From positions 1 to 64,000 of the forward strand of contig WGCY01000001.1 in assembly GCA_015493525.1 (NCBI GenBank): a stretch of 64,000 bases of DNA, in the 5' to 3' direction. The notes beneath the pieces are model-generated. The model was not told where the DNA came from. It searched no databases and saw only the letters and a program-made list of their open reading frames with translations. Source of the stretch: Bacteroidales bacterium. Its GTDB lineage: Bacteria; Bacteroidota; Bacteroidia; Bacteroidales; F082. Shown here piece by piece: positions 27,822 to 39,048 of this stretch. Numbering within the stretch: the first letter of the stretch is position 1; each line of letters begins with the position of its first letter. Made by a program: the position numbers and the translations under genes.

Positions 27822-29876
27822 TTACCAGATATAAGCCCTTTTGTCTTTGGGTATATAAAGTTTGTCGCCCGGCTTAATATTGAACGCTTTGATGAACGGC
27901 GTCATGTTAAACGGGGGAATGTTGACCCTTGCTTCGCCCGGGCTGTGAACATCGGTTTTCAGGCGTTTGGCCATCTCTTTGGGACGGATATTTTGTCTCC
28001 AGACCTGTGCAAAAGCCATGAAAAAACGCTGTGTCCCGGTAAAGCCATCGATTTTCTTTGGTGTTTTCCCGTTCAGCGATTTCAGATAGGCCTGGTAGGA
28101 GATATTGAGCCCGCCGAGGTCGGCAATGTTTTCGCCCATGGTCAGCTGTCCGTTGACGTGCAGCGAATCGAGAACCGTGTAATGGTCATAAAGTGCGGCC
28201 AGTTTGGCGGTTTTGGCTTTGAAACGTTTGGCATCGGCAGATGTCCACCAGTTGTTCATGTTTCCTTCTTTGTCGTATTTCCGGCCCTGGTCATCAAAGC
28301 CGTGGGTCATTTCGTGGCCGATGACCACGCCAATGGCACCATAGTTGACGGCATCGTCGGCATCTTTGTTGAAAAACGGCGGTTGCAGGATTCCTGCCGG
28401 AAAGACAATCTCATTGTTTGATGGGTTGTAGTAGGCGTTGACTGTTTGCGGTGTCATGCCCCATTCGGTTTTGTCCACCGGTTTGCCCACTTTGTTGAGG
28501 TTGTAGTTGAAAGCAAATTTGCTGGCATTGGTAATGTTCTGGAAATAGTTGTCGGGAACCACTTCGAGTTTGGAATAATCTTTCCATTTGTCGGGATAGC
28601 CCACTTTTACCGTAATGGCTTTCAGCTTTGCGATGGCTTTTTTCTTGGTGGTATCGCTCATCCAATCCAGTTTGTTGATCCGTTCGGCAAAAGCCAGTTT
28701 CAGGTTGCCCACCAGTTGTACCATGCGTTTTTTGGATTCGGGCGGGAAATATTTGGCTACATAAAGCTCACCGAGTGCTTCTCCGAGGCTTCCCGAAGTA
28801 GCTCCCATAACCCGTTTCCAGCGGGGGCGCATTTTCTGTTGTCCCGACATGGTTTTGCCGTAAAAGTTAAAATTCTCCTGAACGAATTTCTTGCTTAAAT
28901 AAGGTGCTGCATCGTCCAGCAGGTTCCATTCGAGATAAGCTTTCCAGACACTTACAGGCGTTTCACCGATAATTTTGCTCATTCCGGTGAAGAAACGGGG
29001 CTGGCCCACGTTGATTTCTCCCGGATTTTTAAGGCCGATGTTGGCAAAATAGGCTTTCCAGTTGAAGTTGTGTGATATTTTCTGTAACTGTGCAAGGGAC
29101 ATTTTGTTGTAATTGTTCTCAGGACTTCTGCGTTCAAGCCTTGTGAATGAAGTTTTGGCCAATGCAGTTTCCAGTTTTAGGACTTCCTGTGCCTTTTTAT
29201 TGGCAACTTTATTGTTGTCACCTTTGAGCTCAAACATTTTGGCAATGTGCTGTACATACTCTTCCCGAAGCTTTTTGGAAGCGGGGTCATCTTTTGTGTA
29301 GTAAGAGACGTCCGGCAGTCCCAAGCCACCCTGGTATAAGTTGGCAATTTCCATGGAGCTGTTTTTTTCGTCGGCACCGGCATAGAAATAGAAAAGCGGA
29401 TGTACGCCAATGGTGTGCATGTGTGCCAGCTCTTGCTGAACCATTTTCAGGTTGGTGATGGCATCAACCTTTTTCATCTCCGGCAGTATCGGCGTAATCC
29501 CCTGTTTTTCAATACGGGCTGTGTCCATACCACTGTTGTAGAAATCGCGAATCTTCTGTTCGACACTTCCCTGTTTTACCTCTTTCTTTTTGGCTATTTC
29601 GTTTACCAGTGCTTTCAGCTCTTTCTGGTTGTTTTCATAGAGTACGGTGAAAGCTCCGTATTGGCTGTACTCGGGCGGTATGGGATGGCTTTTTATCCAT
29701 CCGCCGTTTACATACTCATAAAAGTTGTTTCCCGGTTTTACACTTTTGTCCATGTTGGCCGGGTTGATGGCTTCTGTCATTTTTTTGTTTTTGGTTTCTT
29801 TTTTCTTACTCTGATTACATGCGCCTAAGGCAAAGGCAACAAAGGCAATCAGCGCAATTGATACATGTTTTTTCAT
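27822..29876 (-). CDS. M13-family zinc metallopeptidase lipoprotein (neprilysin-like)
   Basis: 684 residues. The start at MKKHVSIALIAFVAFALGAC gives a lipoprotein signal ending LGAC, so the enzyme is probably tethered in the envelope. The peptidase domain carries VIGHEMTHGFDD (zinc-binding HExxH), the third-ligand motif ENIADLGGL, and the M13 segment NAYYNPSNNEIVFPAGILQPPFF. It cleaves oligopeptides in the periplasm or outside. The length and ordering are normal. Both a promoter box and a terminator bracket it, so it is likely a single-gene unit. Confidence 0.94.
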   Translation of the reverse strand: MKKHVSIALIAFVAFALGACNQSKKKETKNKKMTEAINPANMDKSVKPGNNFYEYVNGGWIKSHPIPPEYSQYGAFTVLYENNQKELKALVNEIAKKKEVKQGSVEQKIRDFYNSGMDTARIEKQGITPILPEMKKVDAITNLKMVQQELAHMHTIGVHPLFYFYAGADEKNSSMEIANLYQGGLGLPDVSYYTKDDPASKKLREEYVQHIAKMFELKGDNNKVANKKAQEVLKLETALAKTSFTRLERRSPENNYNKMSLAQLQKISHNFNWKAYFANIGLKNPGEINVGQPRFFTGMSKIIGETPVSVWKAYLEWNLLDDAAPYLSKKFVQENFNFYGKTMSGQQKMRPRWKRVMGATSGSLGEALGELYVAKYFPPESKKRMVQLVGNLKLAFAERINKLDWMSDTTKKKAIAKLKAITVKVGYPDKWKDYSKLEVVPDNYFQNITNASKFAFNYNLNKVGKPVDKTEWGMTPQTVNAYYNPSNNEIVFPAGILQPPFFNKDADDAVNYGAIGVVIGHEMTHGFDDQGRKYDKEGNMNNWWTSADAKRFKAKTAKLAALYDHYTVLDSLHVNGQLTMGENIADLGGLNISYQAYLKSLNGKTPKKIDGFTGTQRFFMAFAQVWRQNIRPKEMAKRLKTDVHSPGEARVNIPPFNMTPFIKAFNIKPGDKLYIPKDKRAYIW

Positions 29877-29897
29877 GGATTGTTTTTTGAATTTGTG

Positions 29898-29905
29898 CAA
29901 AGTTA
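29898..29905 (-). promoter_or_regulatory. Candidate -7 box for the M13 peptidase gene
   Basis: CAAAGTTA on + reads TAACTTTG on -, matching TAnnTTTG, 21 bases before the ATG. Confidence 0.5.
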
Positions 29906-29951
29906 AGAAAATGCCAGGCTCTCCATGGCCTGGAAAGAATATTTATGATGG

Positions 29952-31760
29952 TTAGAATCCCAGTTCAAGGTCTAATTCGTTTTTGAGCCGGTTCAGTTTT
30001 GGGAAATCTTTGGACAATTTCTCAAAGCGTTCGCGGTCGGTGTAGGCTTCCTGCTGCCGCTTATGTGTATCCACAATGGCTTCCAGCGTAATTTGGTTGT
30101 TGTTTAGCTCTTTCTTGAGATAATCGAGCAGGATGTTGACATTCAGCTTGTCATCTTTGATGATGGAGTTGGGGACGTGGTATTCTATTTTGAAATTTTC
30201 TTTCAGTCGCGGTTGTCCTTTGCTCAGCGTCAATACAAAACTGGGAGATTTTACTTTGTAGCTTTTCACAAAGCCATCCCAGGCATGTTCCAGTTTTTCC
30301 TGTGTAAATTCGTTGATGATAACCGGCTCGGGTTCATCAACCACGTTGCTTTTTGCTTTGAGTGCATTCAGCGTGTCTTTAATGGAAATATTCCGGACAG
30401 CCTGCCGGTTACCGTTTTTTCGGGTCGTGGTTACTGTTGTCTTGCGGTGGGGGTTGTTAACCGGTTCGGCCTGAGGTTTTTTTACAGTTGTTTCACTTGT
30501 GGTTTTGCCGGGTGCTGTTGTCCCGGATGTTTCGGGTGTGGTTTCCGGTTTTTCCGTTTTTACAGGCTCTTGCGGAATCTTTTTCGGGGCTGGAGCCGGT
30601 TTTTTATAAACAGGTTTGCTCTCTGTGGTGGTGGGGACCGGTTCAACTTTGTCTGTGCCGGGCACTTTCTGCGTAAGTGAAATGAGCTGTGTGAGGGCTA
30701 TTTCCACATGCAACCGTTTGTTGTTACTGGTTTTATAATCCAGGTCGAAAGTGTTGCAGGTGCTGAGTGCCTTAAACAAAAAATCTGTACTGCAAAGTTT
30801 CGCCTGTTCCCTGTAATGATTAAATAAAGAGGGGCTGGTTTGCAGAAGTTTCTCTGTCTGCGGATTTTTGGCCACAAGTAATTTTCGGAAATGATCGTTT
30901 AACCCGCTGAGAAAATCCTGTCCGTCAAAGCCATTTTGAAGAATCTCATCGAAGACAAGCAACAATGTGGGGAAATCTCCCCGGAGGATGGCTTGGGTCA
31001 TTCGGAAATAATATTCGTAATCAAGAATATTCAGGTTTTCAATGACATCCTTGTAGGTGATTTTTTTCCCGCTGTAACTGACGATCTGATCAAAAGTGGA
31101 GAGGGCGTCGCGCAAGGCACCATCAACTTTTTGGGCTATGATATGCAGGGCTTCTTCTTCCGCTTCAATACCTTCATTTTTGGCTACATATGCAAGGTGT
31201 TGCGCTATGTCGCCCACACCGATTCTCCGGAAGTCAAAAATCTGGCAACGCGATAAAATGGTGGGGATAATCTTGTGTTTCTCGGTGGTGGCCAGGATAA
31301 ATTTGGCGTATGCAGGCGGTTCTTCCAGCGTTTTCAGAAAGGCGTTGAAGGCGGCCGTCGAGAGCATGTGCACCTCATCGATGATATAGACTTTGTATTT
31401 TCCGGATTGGGGCGGGATACGTACCTGGTTGACCAGTGCACGGATGTCGTCTACCGAGTTGTTGGAAGCGGCATCCAGTTCGTGGATATTGAAAGAACCG
31501 TTTTCGTTAAAAGCTTTACACGATGCACATTCGTTGCAAGGCTCTCCTTCGGGAGTCGGGTTCATGCAGTTGATGGTTTTGGCCATAATCCGTGCACAGG
31601 TGGTTTTGCCGACACCCCGCGGGCCGGTAAACAAAAATGCCTGTGCCAAATGTCCTGTAACAATGGCATTTTTCAATGTGGAGGTGATGGCATCCTGTCC
31701 CACAACCTGGGCAAAGGTGGATGGACGGTATTTTCTCGCCGAAACAATATAATTATCCAT
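29952..31760 (-). CDS. dnaX: DNA polymerase III subunit gamma/tau
   Basis: Clamp-loader ATPase, 602 residues. The N-terminal AAA+ module has the Walker A GPRGVGKTTCARIMAK (about residues 45-60), the zinc-binding cysteines CMNPTPEGEPCNECASC, the Walker B VYIIDEVHMLS and the sensor FILATTEKHKIIPTILSRC. Residues about 375-460 are a Pro/Thr/Lys-rich linker, and the C-terminal domain is probably tau-like. No slippery run for a programmed frameshift to gamma was noticed. Confidence 0.96.
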   Translation of the reverse strand: MDNYIVSARKYRPSTFAQVVGQDAITSTLKNAIVTGHLAQAFLFTGPRGVGKTTCARIMAKTINCMNPTPEGEPCNECASCKAFNENGSFNIHELDAASNNSVDDIRALVNQVRIPPQSGKYKVYIIDEVHMLSTAAFNAFLKTLEEPPAYAKFILATTEKHKIIPTILSRCQIFDFRRIGVGDIAQHLAYVAKNEGIEAEEEALHIIAQKVDGALRDALSTFDQIVSYSGKKITYKDVIENLNILDYEYYFRMTQAILRGDFPTLLLVFDEILQNGFDGQDFLSGLNDHFRKLLVAKNPQTEKLLQTSPSLFNHYREQAKLCSTDFLFKALSTCNTFDLDYKTSNNKRLHVEIALTQLISLTQKVPGTDKVEPVPTTTESKPVYKKPAPAPKKIPQEPVKTEKPETTPETSGTTAPGKTTSETTVKKPQAEPVNNPHRKTTVTTTRKNGNRQAVRNISIKDTLNALKAKSNVVDEPEPVIINEFTQEKLEHAWDGFVKSYKVKSPSFVLTLSKGQPRLKENFKIEYHVPNSIIKDDKLNVNILLDYLKKELNNNQITLEAIVDTHKRQQEAYTDRERFEKLSKDFPKLNRLKNELDLELGF

Positions 31761-31778
31761 GAATTAATTTTTGAGGTT

Positions 31779-31786
31779 CAAAAATA
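31779..31786 (-). promoter_or_regulatory. Candidate -7 box for dnaX
   Basis: CAAAAATA on + reads TATTTTTG on -, matching TAnnTTTG, 18 bases before the ATG. Confidence 0.5.
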
Positions 31787-31862
31787 CATCAATTTTCGGC
31801 TCCTTTGAACACCGACAAACAGGAATTAGCCAGGTAAGCCTTATCTCAGGCCCGGGTTTATA

Positions 31863-31899
31863 CAAAAAAATCCGGACACTGTTAAGTACCCGGATTTTT
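31863..31899 (-). terminator. Terminator of rpsT
   Basis: AAAAATCCGG pairs with CCGGATTTTT over a 14-base loop. T-runs lie on both strands, so it could stop transcription either way. It lies 21 bases past the rpsT stop. Confidence 0.75.
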
Positions 31900-31919
31900 C
31901 GTTGTAAGTTTTTAACAAC

Positions 31920-32174
31920 CTATGCTAATGTATTGGCATGTTTGGTAATCTTTGATTTTAAATTACCGGCTTTGTTTTTGTGGATAATATTCTTTTTAGC
32001 CAATTTGTCAATCATCGCATACAAAGCGGGCATTTGCCCGATGGCTTCTTTCTTATCAGTAAGCGACCTGAATTTCTTTACAGCGTTGCGTACTGTTTTG
32101 GCATAATAACGGTTATGCACCCTTCTTGTTTCGTTTTGTCTGATTCTCTTGAGAGCCGATTTATGATTAGCCAT
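31920..32174 (-). CDS. rpsT: 30S ribosomal protein S20
   Basis: 84 residues, Lys/Arg-rich and helical: [15 protein letters not shown], the classic S20 N-terminus, ending [12 protein letters not shown]. It binds 16S rRNA in the small subunit. The longer in-frame start at 32216 falls on the -7 box and is rejected. It is a single-gene unit with its own promoter and terminator. Confidence 0.97.
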   Translation of the reverse strand: MANHKSALKRIRQNETRRVHNRYYAKTVRNAVKKFRSLTDKKEAIGQMPALYAMIDKLAKKNIIHKNKAGNLKSKITKHANTLA

Positions 32175-32213
32175 AATTCTAATTATTGTTTTAATATATT
32201 CCTTTTGGGGCTG

Positions 32214-32221
32214 CAAAATTA
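32214..32221 (-). promoter_or_regulatory. Candidate -7 box for rpsT
   Basis: CAAAATTA on + reads TAATTTTG on -, matching TAnnTTTG, 39 bases before the ATG. Confidence 0.5.
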
Positions 32222-32265
32222 AATAAACTTTTAATATAAAAAAGTCTTAGCCCGATTTTTTTAAT

Positions 32266-33558
32266 TTATTGCCTTTTTAATGTCCCACTGAGTACAGGTT
32301 CGTCCTGCATCTCTATCGCGTCAAGCAGTACGGTATAAAATTTATTCTTTTCCAGCCCCTTTTGCCGGATAACAACCGGAACGTAATGCTCCCCATAGCC
32401 GGTGGCAAAACCACGTTTGTCAAATTGTTCCACCAAAACGGTCTGCTCTTTGCCCACAAAGGATTTTCTGTAGTCCAGTTTCATTTTATCCGAAAGGTTA
32501 CGAATGATTTCCGAACGGCGGGTTTTTTCTTTTTCGGGAAGCTGCTCCGGCATGCGTTCAGCCCGTGTTCCGTGCCGTACGCTGTATTTGAAGGTATGGA
32601 TGTGCCCAAATTGCAAACGCCGGGCCATGGTCAGGCTTTCCCTGAAATCCTCTTCCGTTTCGCCCGGGAAACCCACGATAATGTCGGTGGTGAGGTTGAA
32701 CCCCGGATAACGCCGGCGCAGCTCGTTGGCCATTTCTTCAAAGAGCTTGGCGGTGTACATGCGCCGCATCCTGAGCAATATCTCTTCAGAACCGCTTTGC
32801 AGGCACAGATGCAAATGGGGGGTCAGTTTGGGATGGGCAAAAAGGCGGAAGAAACTGTCGGTAAAGCCATCCGGTTCCATGGAGGAGATGCGCAGACGGA
32901 AGTCGCCGGGAAGCTCCAGGATGTTCTCCACCAGTTTCTCAAAATCGGTCTTCCCATCCCGGTAACGGCCAATGTTTACACCGGTCAATACAATCTCTTT
33001 GTACCCAAAACCGATAACCTGTCGTATGTTTTCATAAACGGCTTTGGCCGGCCGGCTAACGGCACGTCCCCGTACTTTGGGAATGATACAGAATGTGCAG
33101 AAGTTGTTGCACCCGTCCTGGATTTTAATCAGGCTGCGGGTGTGCAACGTGGTGTCGGCAGGGTCATAGCCGAACAAATCCTTTTCGTAATGGTCGGGGG
33201 AGGTTATTTCGCCATTAAAATAGGCTTCCACCAGCGGGGCGATGGCCGTTTTGTGGTCGTTGTCGACCACATAATCCACTTGGCCACTTTGCTCCAGCTC
33301 TTCTTTGTAATTGGTTGCCATACAGCCCGTAACGATTTTCAGCGCACCGGGATGCAGGCGTTTCACCTGGTTCATCACCTGCTTCGACTTGTGGTCGCTT
33401 TGGTTGGTAACGGTACAGGTGTTGACCACATACACATCGGCCTTTTCGCCAAAATCTACCACCTCGTAGTTCATTTTGGTGAATTCGGATACCAGGGCAT
33501 CGGTTTCAAACAGGTTGAGCCGGCAGCCGAGGGTCTTAAAAGCGATTTTTTTTGTCAT
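32266..33558 (-). CDS. mtaB: tRNA (N6-threonylcarbamoyladenosine-37-C2)-methylthiotransferase
   Basis: Radical-SAM enzyme that adds a methylthio group to t6A37 of tRNA. 430 residues with three modules: the N-terminal UPF0004 domain (KTLGCRLNLFETD, with further Cys in VNTCTVTN and VTGCMATN), the radical-SAM core with CNNFCTFCIIPKVRGR (CxxxCxxC cluster, about residues 150-165) and a C-terminal TRAM domain. TLGCRLNxxET favours MtaB over MiaB or RimO. It lies three bases downstream of miaB, in the same operon. Confidence 0.93.
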   Translation of the reverse strand: MTKKIAFKTLGCRLNLFETDALVSEFTKMNYEVVDFGEKADVYVVNTCTVTNQSDHKSKQVMNQVKRLHPGALKIVTGCMATNYKEELEQSGQVDYVVDNDHKTAIAPLVEAYFNGEITSPDHYEKDLFGYDPADTTLHTRSLIKIQDGCNNFCTFCIIPKVRGRAVSRPAKAVYENIRQVIGFGYKEIVLTGVNIGRYRDGKTDFEKLVENILELPGDFRLRISSMEPDGFTDSFFRLFAHPKLTPHLHLCLQSGSEEILLRMRRMYTAKLFEEMANELRRRYPGFNLTTDIIVGFPGETEEDFRESLTMARRLQFGHIHTFKYSVRHGTRAERMPEQLPEKEKTRRSEIIRNLSDKMKLDYRKSFVGKEQTVLVEQFDKRGFATGYGEHYVPVVIRQKGLEKNKFYTVLLDAIEMQDEPVLSGTLKRQ

Positions 33559-33561
33559 TTT

Positions 33562-35013
33562 TCAGGCATTTACCGGATGTTCAACGTCTTTGGTTATCAG
33601 CTCGCCTTCAGTAGAAAAGGGAACGGCACTGTGGATTTTCACTTTTGCAAACTTCCCGATAAGGCTTTCGTTTGCCGAGGGGAAACGGACAATAATTTTT
33701 CCTTCGGTCAACGCAGAAAGGTAGCCGGGTTTTCTATCTTTTCCCCTGACGAGCACGTCCATGGTTTTCCCGATAAGGTCCTGGTTGTAAGCCAGTGAAT
33801 GTTTCATCAGCTCTTCGGTGAGCCTGTGGTAACGTGCCTTTTTTACCTCTTTGGGAATGTCGTCTATCCAGCGGGAACTGACGGCTCCCGGACGGGGTGA
33901 ATATTGTGCAATGTAAGCCATGTTGTAACGGAATTCCTCTATGGCTTTTCGGGTATTCTCGACCTGTTCTTCCGTTTCGCCTGTAAAACCGACGATGATG
34001 TCCGTAAAAAGGGTGGCTTCGGGGAGAAGCCTGCGAATGGTACGGACGATACTCCGGTATTTTTCTATTGTATGGTTGCGGTTCATGTGTTGCAACATGG
34101 CATCGTCGCCCGACTGGACAGGCAAATGAATTTGTTTGGCCAGGCAGGGATATTGAGCAATGACTTCAATGACTTCGTCAGTCATGTCGCGCGGATGGGG
34201 CGAAGTGAAGTAGAGCCAGAATTTCTCTTTTCTGCTGTTCCCGAATTTGCCAATCATGTCCAGCAGCCCGGCAAAAGAGACCTCTTCGCCTTTTTTGTCC
34301 AGCCCGTAGGAGTTGACATTTTGTCCCAGCAGGGTGATGCTTTTGTAGCCTCTTTTCACGAGGTCTTCAAGCTCTTTCATAATTTCACCGGAAGGCCTGG
34401 AGACTTCACGTCCGCGGGTGTACGGGACGGCACAATAAGTGCAGAATTTGTTGCATCCGTTTTGGATGGGGATGTAAGCTTCATAGCCCGAGCCGTATTT
34501 GGGCGTGATGTGCCAGAATTCTTCGATGCCCTTTTCCGGATGGGGAATGTTTGCTTTGTCCTGCGGCAGGACAGCATTCTTCAGCCTGAAAGCCGCTTCG
34601 TTGCGGCCCTCATTCTTGGGAAGTTCCATTTCCTGCAACCCCTTGTCCAGACTTTGCATGCCTGCCGGCGTAACGATGCCGTATTGCTGAATCATCTCCG
34701 GTAGTCCGGGCAATTCGCTCATGGTGAAAACCATGTCGAACTGTTTCAGGAATTTTTCCCTGTCAGCCGGCAGCACACATCCGGTAACGAAAGTGATAAG
34801 GTTTTTTTTGTTTTTCCATTTGTTCCACTTCTGAATCCGCGAATAGACTTTGTCGATGGCTTTCTGGCGTACAGAGCAGGCAATGACTCCCAGCAGGTTG
34901 GCTTCCTCTTCCCTGTCTGTAGGAACAAACCCCATTTTATCCAGCATGTTCTGCACCCGCTCTCCATCGGAAATGTTCATTTGGCATCCCAGCTGTACGA
35001 TATGATATTTCAT
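33562..35013 (-). CDS. miaB: tRNA (N6-isopentenyladenosine-37-C2)-methylthiotransferase
   Basis: Radical-SAM enzyme converting i6A37 to ms2i6A37 in tRNA. 483 residues: QLGCQMNISDGERV and ACSVRQKA in the UPF0004 domain, CNKFCTYCAVPYTRGRE in the radical-SAM core (about residues 188-204), IVGFTGETEEQ, and a TRAM domain at the end. The cluster cysteines are all present. A -7 box lies about 55 bases upstream. It is co-transcribed with mtaB. Confidence 0.95.
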   Translation of the reverse strand: MKYHIVQLGCQMNISDGERVQNMLDKMGFVPTDREEEANLLGVIACSVRQKAIDKVYSRIQKWNKWKNKKNLITFVTGCVLPADREKFLKQFDMVFTMSELPGLPEMIQQYGIVTPAGMQSLDKGLQEMELPKNEGRNEAAFRLKNAVLPQDKANIPHPEKGIEEFWHITPKYGSGYEAYIPIQNGCNKFCTYCAVPYTRGREVSRPSGEIMKELEDLVKRGYKSITLLGQNVNSYGLDKKGEEVSFAGLLDMIGKFGNSRKEKFWLYFTSPHPRDMTDEVIEVIAQYPCLAKQIHLPVQSGDDAMLQHMNRNHTIEKYRSIVRTIRRLLPEATLFTDIIVGFTGETEEQVENTRKAIEEFRYNMAYIAQYSPRPGAVSSRWIDDIPKEVKKARYHRLTEELMKHSLAYNQDLIGKTMDVLVRGKDRKPGYLSALTEGKIIVRFPSANESLIGKFAKVKIHSAVPFSTEGELITKDVEHPVNA

Positions 35014-35068
35014 CTGTTTCTTTTTCTAACCACCGGATTTCCGGTTTGCAGGCAATTTTTCGGGGCTG

Positions 35069-35076
35069 CAAAAATA
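35069..35076 (-). promoter_or_regulatory. Candidate -7 box for miaB-mtaB
   Basis: CAAAAATA on + reads TATTTTTG on -, matching TAnnTTTG, 55 bases before the miaB ATG. Confidence 0.5.
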
Positions 35077-35103
35077 CATATTTTTTTCCTGTGGCGTGGA
35101 TGT

Positions 35104-35136
35104 AAAAAAAGGCTGCCCACAAAGCGAACAGCCTTT
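35104..35136 (-). terminator. Terminator of gyrB
   Basis: AAAGGCTG pairs with CAGCCTTT across a 13-base loop, and a T-run follows on the - strand. It lies 22 bases past the gyrB stop. Confidence 0.75.
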
Positions 35137-35158
35137 CCTTTTAAATTCAGATTATGAA

Positions 35159-37150
<1,992 letters not shown>

Positions 37151-37158
37151 TTAACGTG

Positions 37159-37166
37159 CAAAGGTA
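37159..37166 (-). promoter_or_regulatory. Candidate -7 box for gyrB
   Basis: CAAAGGTA on + reads TACCTTTG on -, matching TAnnTTTG, 41 bases before the ATG. Confidence 0.5.
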
Positions 37167-37243
37167 CGAAAAAATGAAGTTTGCACGAACTCCTTTCACC
37201 ACCTTTTACAGGAAGTTATTAACCGAATAAAACAGCCTGTTTG

Positions 37244-39043
37244 TTAAAAACGATACCTTACGCCGACCATAACTTCTATTCCTGCAACAGGATAGCCATC
37301 ATAGCGAAAATATTGCTTGTTCAGCAGGTTGGTTACCCGGATAAAACCGGAAAGTTGTTTGTCAATGCGGTATTCGGCACCGAGGTTAATATCGAAATAG
37401 CTGTCAAGTTTGTAGTTGAGGCTTTGTGGCCCGGCGGTAACAAACCAATGTCCCGTCCATATTTGCTCTTTCGTTGCCCAGCGGCTGCCCATAAAGTATA
37501 TCTCCGCCCATGGCTTGATGTTTTTTATCCGGTACGAAGCCCCGAGGTGCATGCTGAAAAGCGGTTTGTACAATGGCTTAAGGTCGTATTCCAAAGTGTA
37601 ATTATGGTATTCGCCTTTCAGCCAAAGGTCCAGGTTCGGGGTGCTGGAATAGGTCAGGCTTCCACTCAGGTCAAAAACATGGCCATTGGCATAGTAGAGG
37701 TAAAAATCATTTTTTGGAGGAATGTGGGTACCCGGGCTGGTTTGGCCGGTTCCCGAAGCCGAATTGAGCAGGTACCAATAATGGGGATGGTCAAAATAGG
37801 CCATGTCAGAAAACTTACGGTAACTTGCCCTGAACTCAAAGCCGAAACGCCGGGCAATGTTTCCACGAAATCCGCCGTAAGCCTCAAACAAGGTGTTTTC
37901 CCAACGAAAATCGTTCTGTGAAGAGCTGAGATAAGGATTTTCACGGCTCAAATCAAGATAAGAATTTTTCTTCAGCCCTCCGTCAAGTCCGGCGAAGAAA
38001 GAAAAAATTCCGGGAGCGACATTCACATTGACATGCAGATAAGGATAAAAATGTAGTTTCCCCTCAGCTTGTTTCAGCCATTCAAAATTTAAGCCGGTCC
38101 TGAAAGAAAAAATACCATAGCGTGCATCAAAATAGGGGAGTATCCGGGCGTAATGGTTTTCGATGAGCTGATGATTCATGTAGGGAGCAGTACTTTTATT
38201 CCCGAAATAATCAAAAGCACCTTCCAGCCCTAGCTGCTGGTGGTTAAATATGTCACTGACCTTAAAGCCTTTGTGCAGGTCAAAATCAAAATGTGCGTTA
38301 ATCTCTGACATGCCGTGTTTGTCGGAAAGATAATAGCCATTTACCCTGAAAAGATGGTTTAGTCTGTATTCCGAACGGTAATTACTGGCAAATTTCACCC
38401 CCACGGAAGCCACCTGATAATATTGTTTCAGGCTGGCGTCATTTTTGTCATAATTCAACGTGTCGCCTTTGGTGTTGTATCCATAGTAACGGTTGGAGCT
38501 TAAGCGATAACTACCCCGGACAGACAGTACGTGATAGGCGAAATATTTGTCGTAGTGGATGCCGGCTTTTGAATAAGTATAAGGCGACGGCAGGTAGTTT
38601 TTAATGTTCAAAAACGAGGAGTGATGCAGCAAATGGACTGTCAGCAAATAGTGCCTTGATTTCCCGCCGGAGTAAAAATATTCCAGTAAAGGGCTGATAC
38701 GGCTGCCCAGACCCAATGTCAGCAGGCTTTTCCACGATGGTACCTGTCGGGCAGCCTGAATATGGGCAGACGGCTTTATCTCTTTCAGCTGAATGGATGT
38801 GGGGGCTTTCAGGTCAGCAAAATGAAAAGCAGCTGAAATCTTTGGCATTTCCAGCGATGGTAATTGCGGATGGCTTTTTATTTTGAGGGCTTTTCCCGTT
38901 ACCGGACGACTGCTGCCGTATATGGTGATACTTTCGTTGTGTTTCGTATTTAACGTATCGGCTTTGTTCTGTCCGAGGACATTTACTGAAACCAGCAAAA
39001 TTCCAATAATGAAAAATAAGAGTTTATTTTGAATGATTTTCAT
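37244..39043 (-). CDS. TonB-receptor-like outer-membrane barrel protein
   Basis: 599 residues from the ATG at 39043, which gives a signal peptide (NKLLFFIIGILLVSVNVLGQ). The upstream in-frame extension overlaps the previous gene and is not credible. The body is a long series of aromatic-rich strands. The end RVTNLLNKQYFRYDGYPVAG and the final VRYRF are those of TonB-dependent receptors. No plug domain is obvious, so it may be a porin-like or plugless relative. It lies five bases after a TPR protein gene, suggesting a pair acting together at the envelope. Confidence 0.8.
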   Translation of the reverse strand: MKIIQNKLLFFIIGILLVSVNVLGQNKADTLNTKHNESITIYGSSRPVTGKALKIKSHPQLPSLEMPKISAAFHFADLKAPTSIQLKEIKPSAHIQAARQVPSWKSLLTLGLGSRISPLLEYFYSGGKSRHYLLTVHLLHHSSFLNIKNYLPSPYTYSKAGIHYDKYFAYHVLSVRGSYRLSSNRYYGYNTKGDTLNYDKNDASLKQYYQVASVGVKFASNYRSEYRLNHLFRVNGYYLSDKHGMSEINAHFDFDLHKGFKVSDIFNHQQLGLEGAFDYFGNKSTAPYMNHQLIENHYARILPYFDARYGIFSFRTGLNFEWLKQAEGKLHFYPYLHVNVNVAPGIFSFFAGLDGGLKKNSYLDLSRENPYLSSSQNDFRWENTLFEAYGGFRGNIARRFGFEFRASYRKFSDMAYFDHPHYWYLLNSASGTGQTSPGTHIPPKNDFYLYYANGHVFDLSGSLTYSSTPNLDLWLKGEYHNYTLEYDLKPLYKPLFSMHLGASYRIKNIKPWAEIYFMGSRWATKEQIWTGHWFVTAGPQSLNYKLDSYFDINLGAEYRIDKQLSGFIRVTNLLNKQYFRYDGYPVAGIEVMVGVRYRF

Positions 39044-39048
39044 GCCCG

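Noticed and set aside
32362-33798. A 478-codon + strand frame opposite mtaB
   Set aside because: It is antisense to well-supported mtaB and miaB, with no recognisable motifs.
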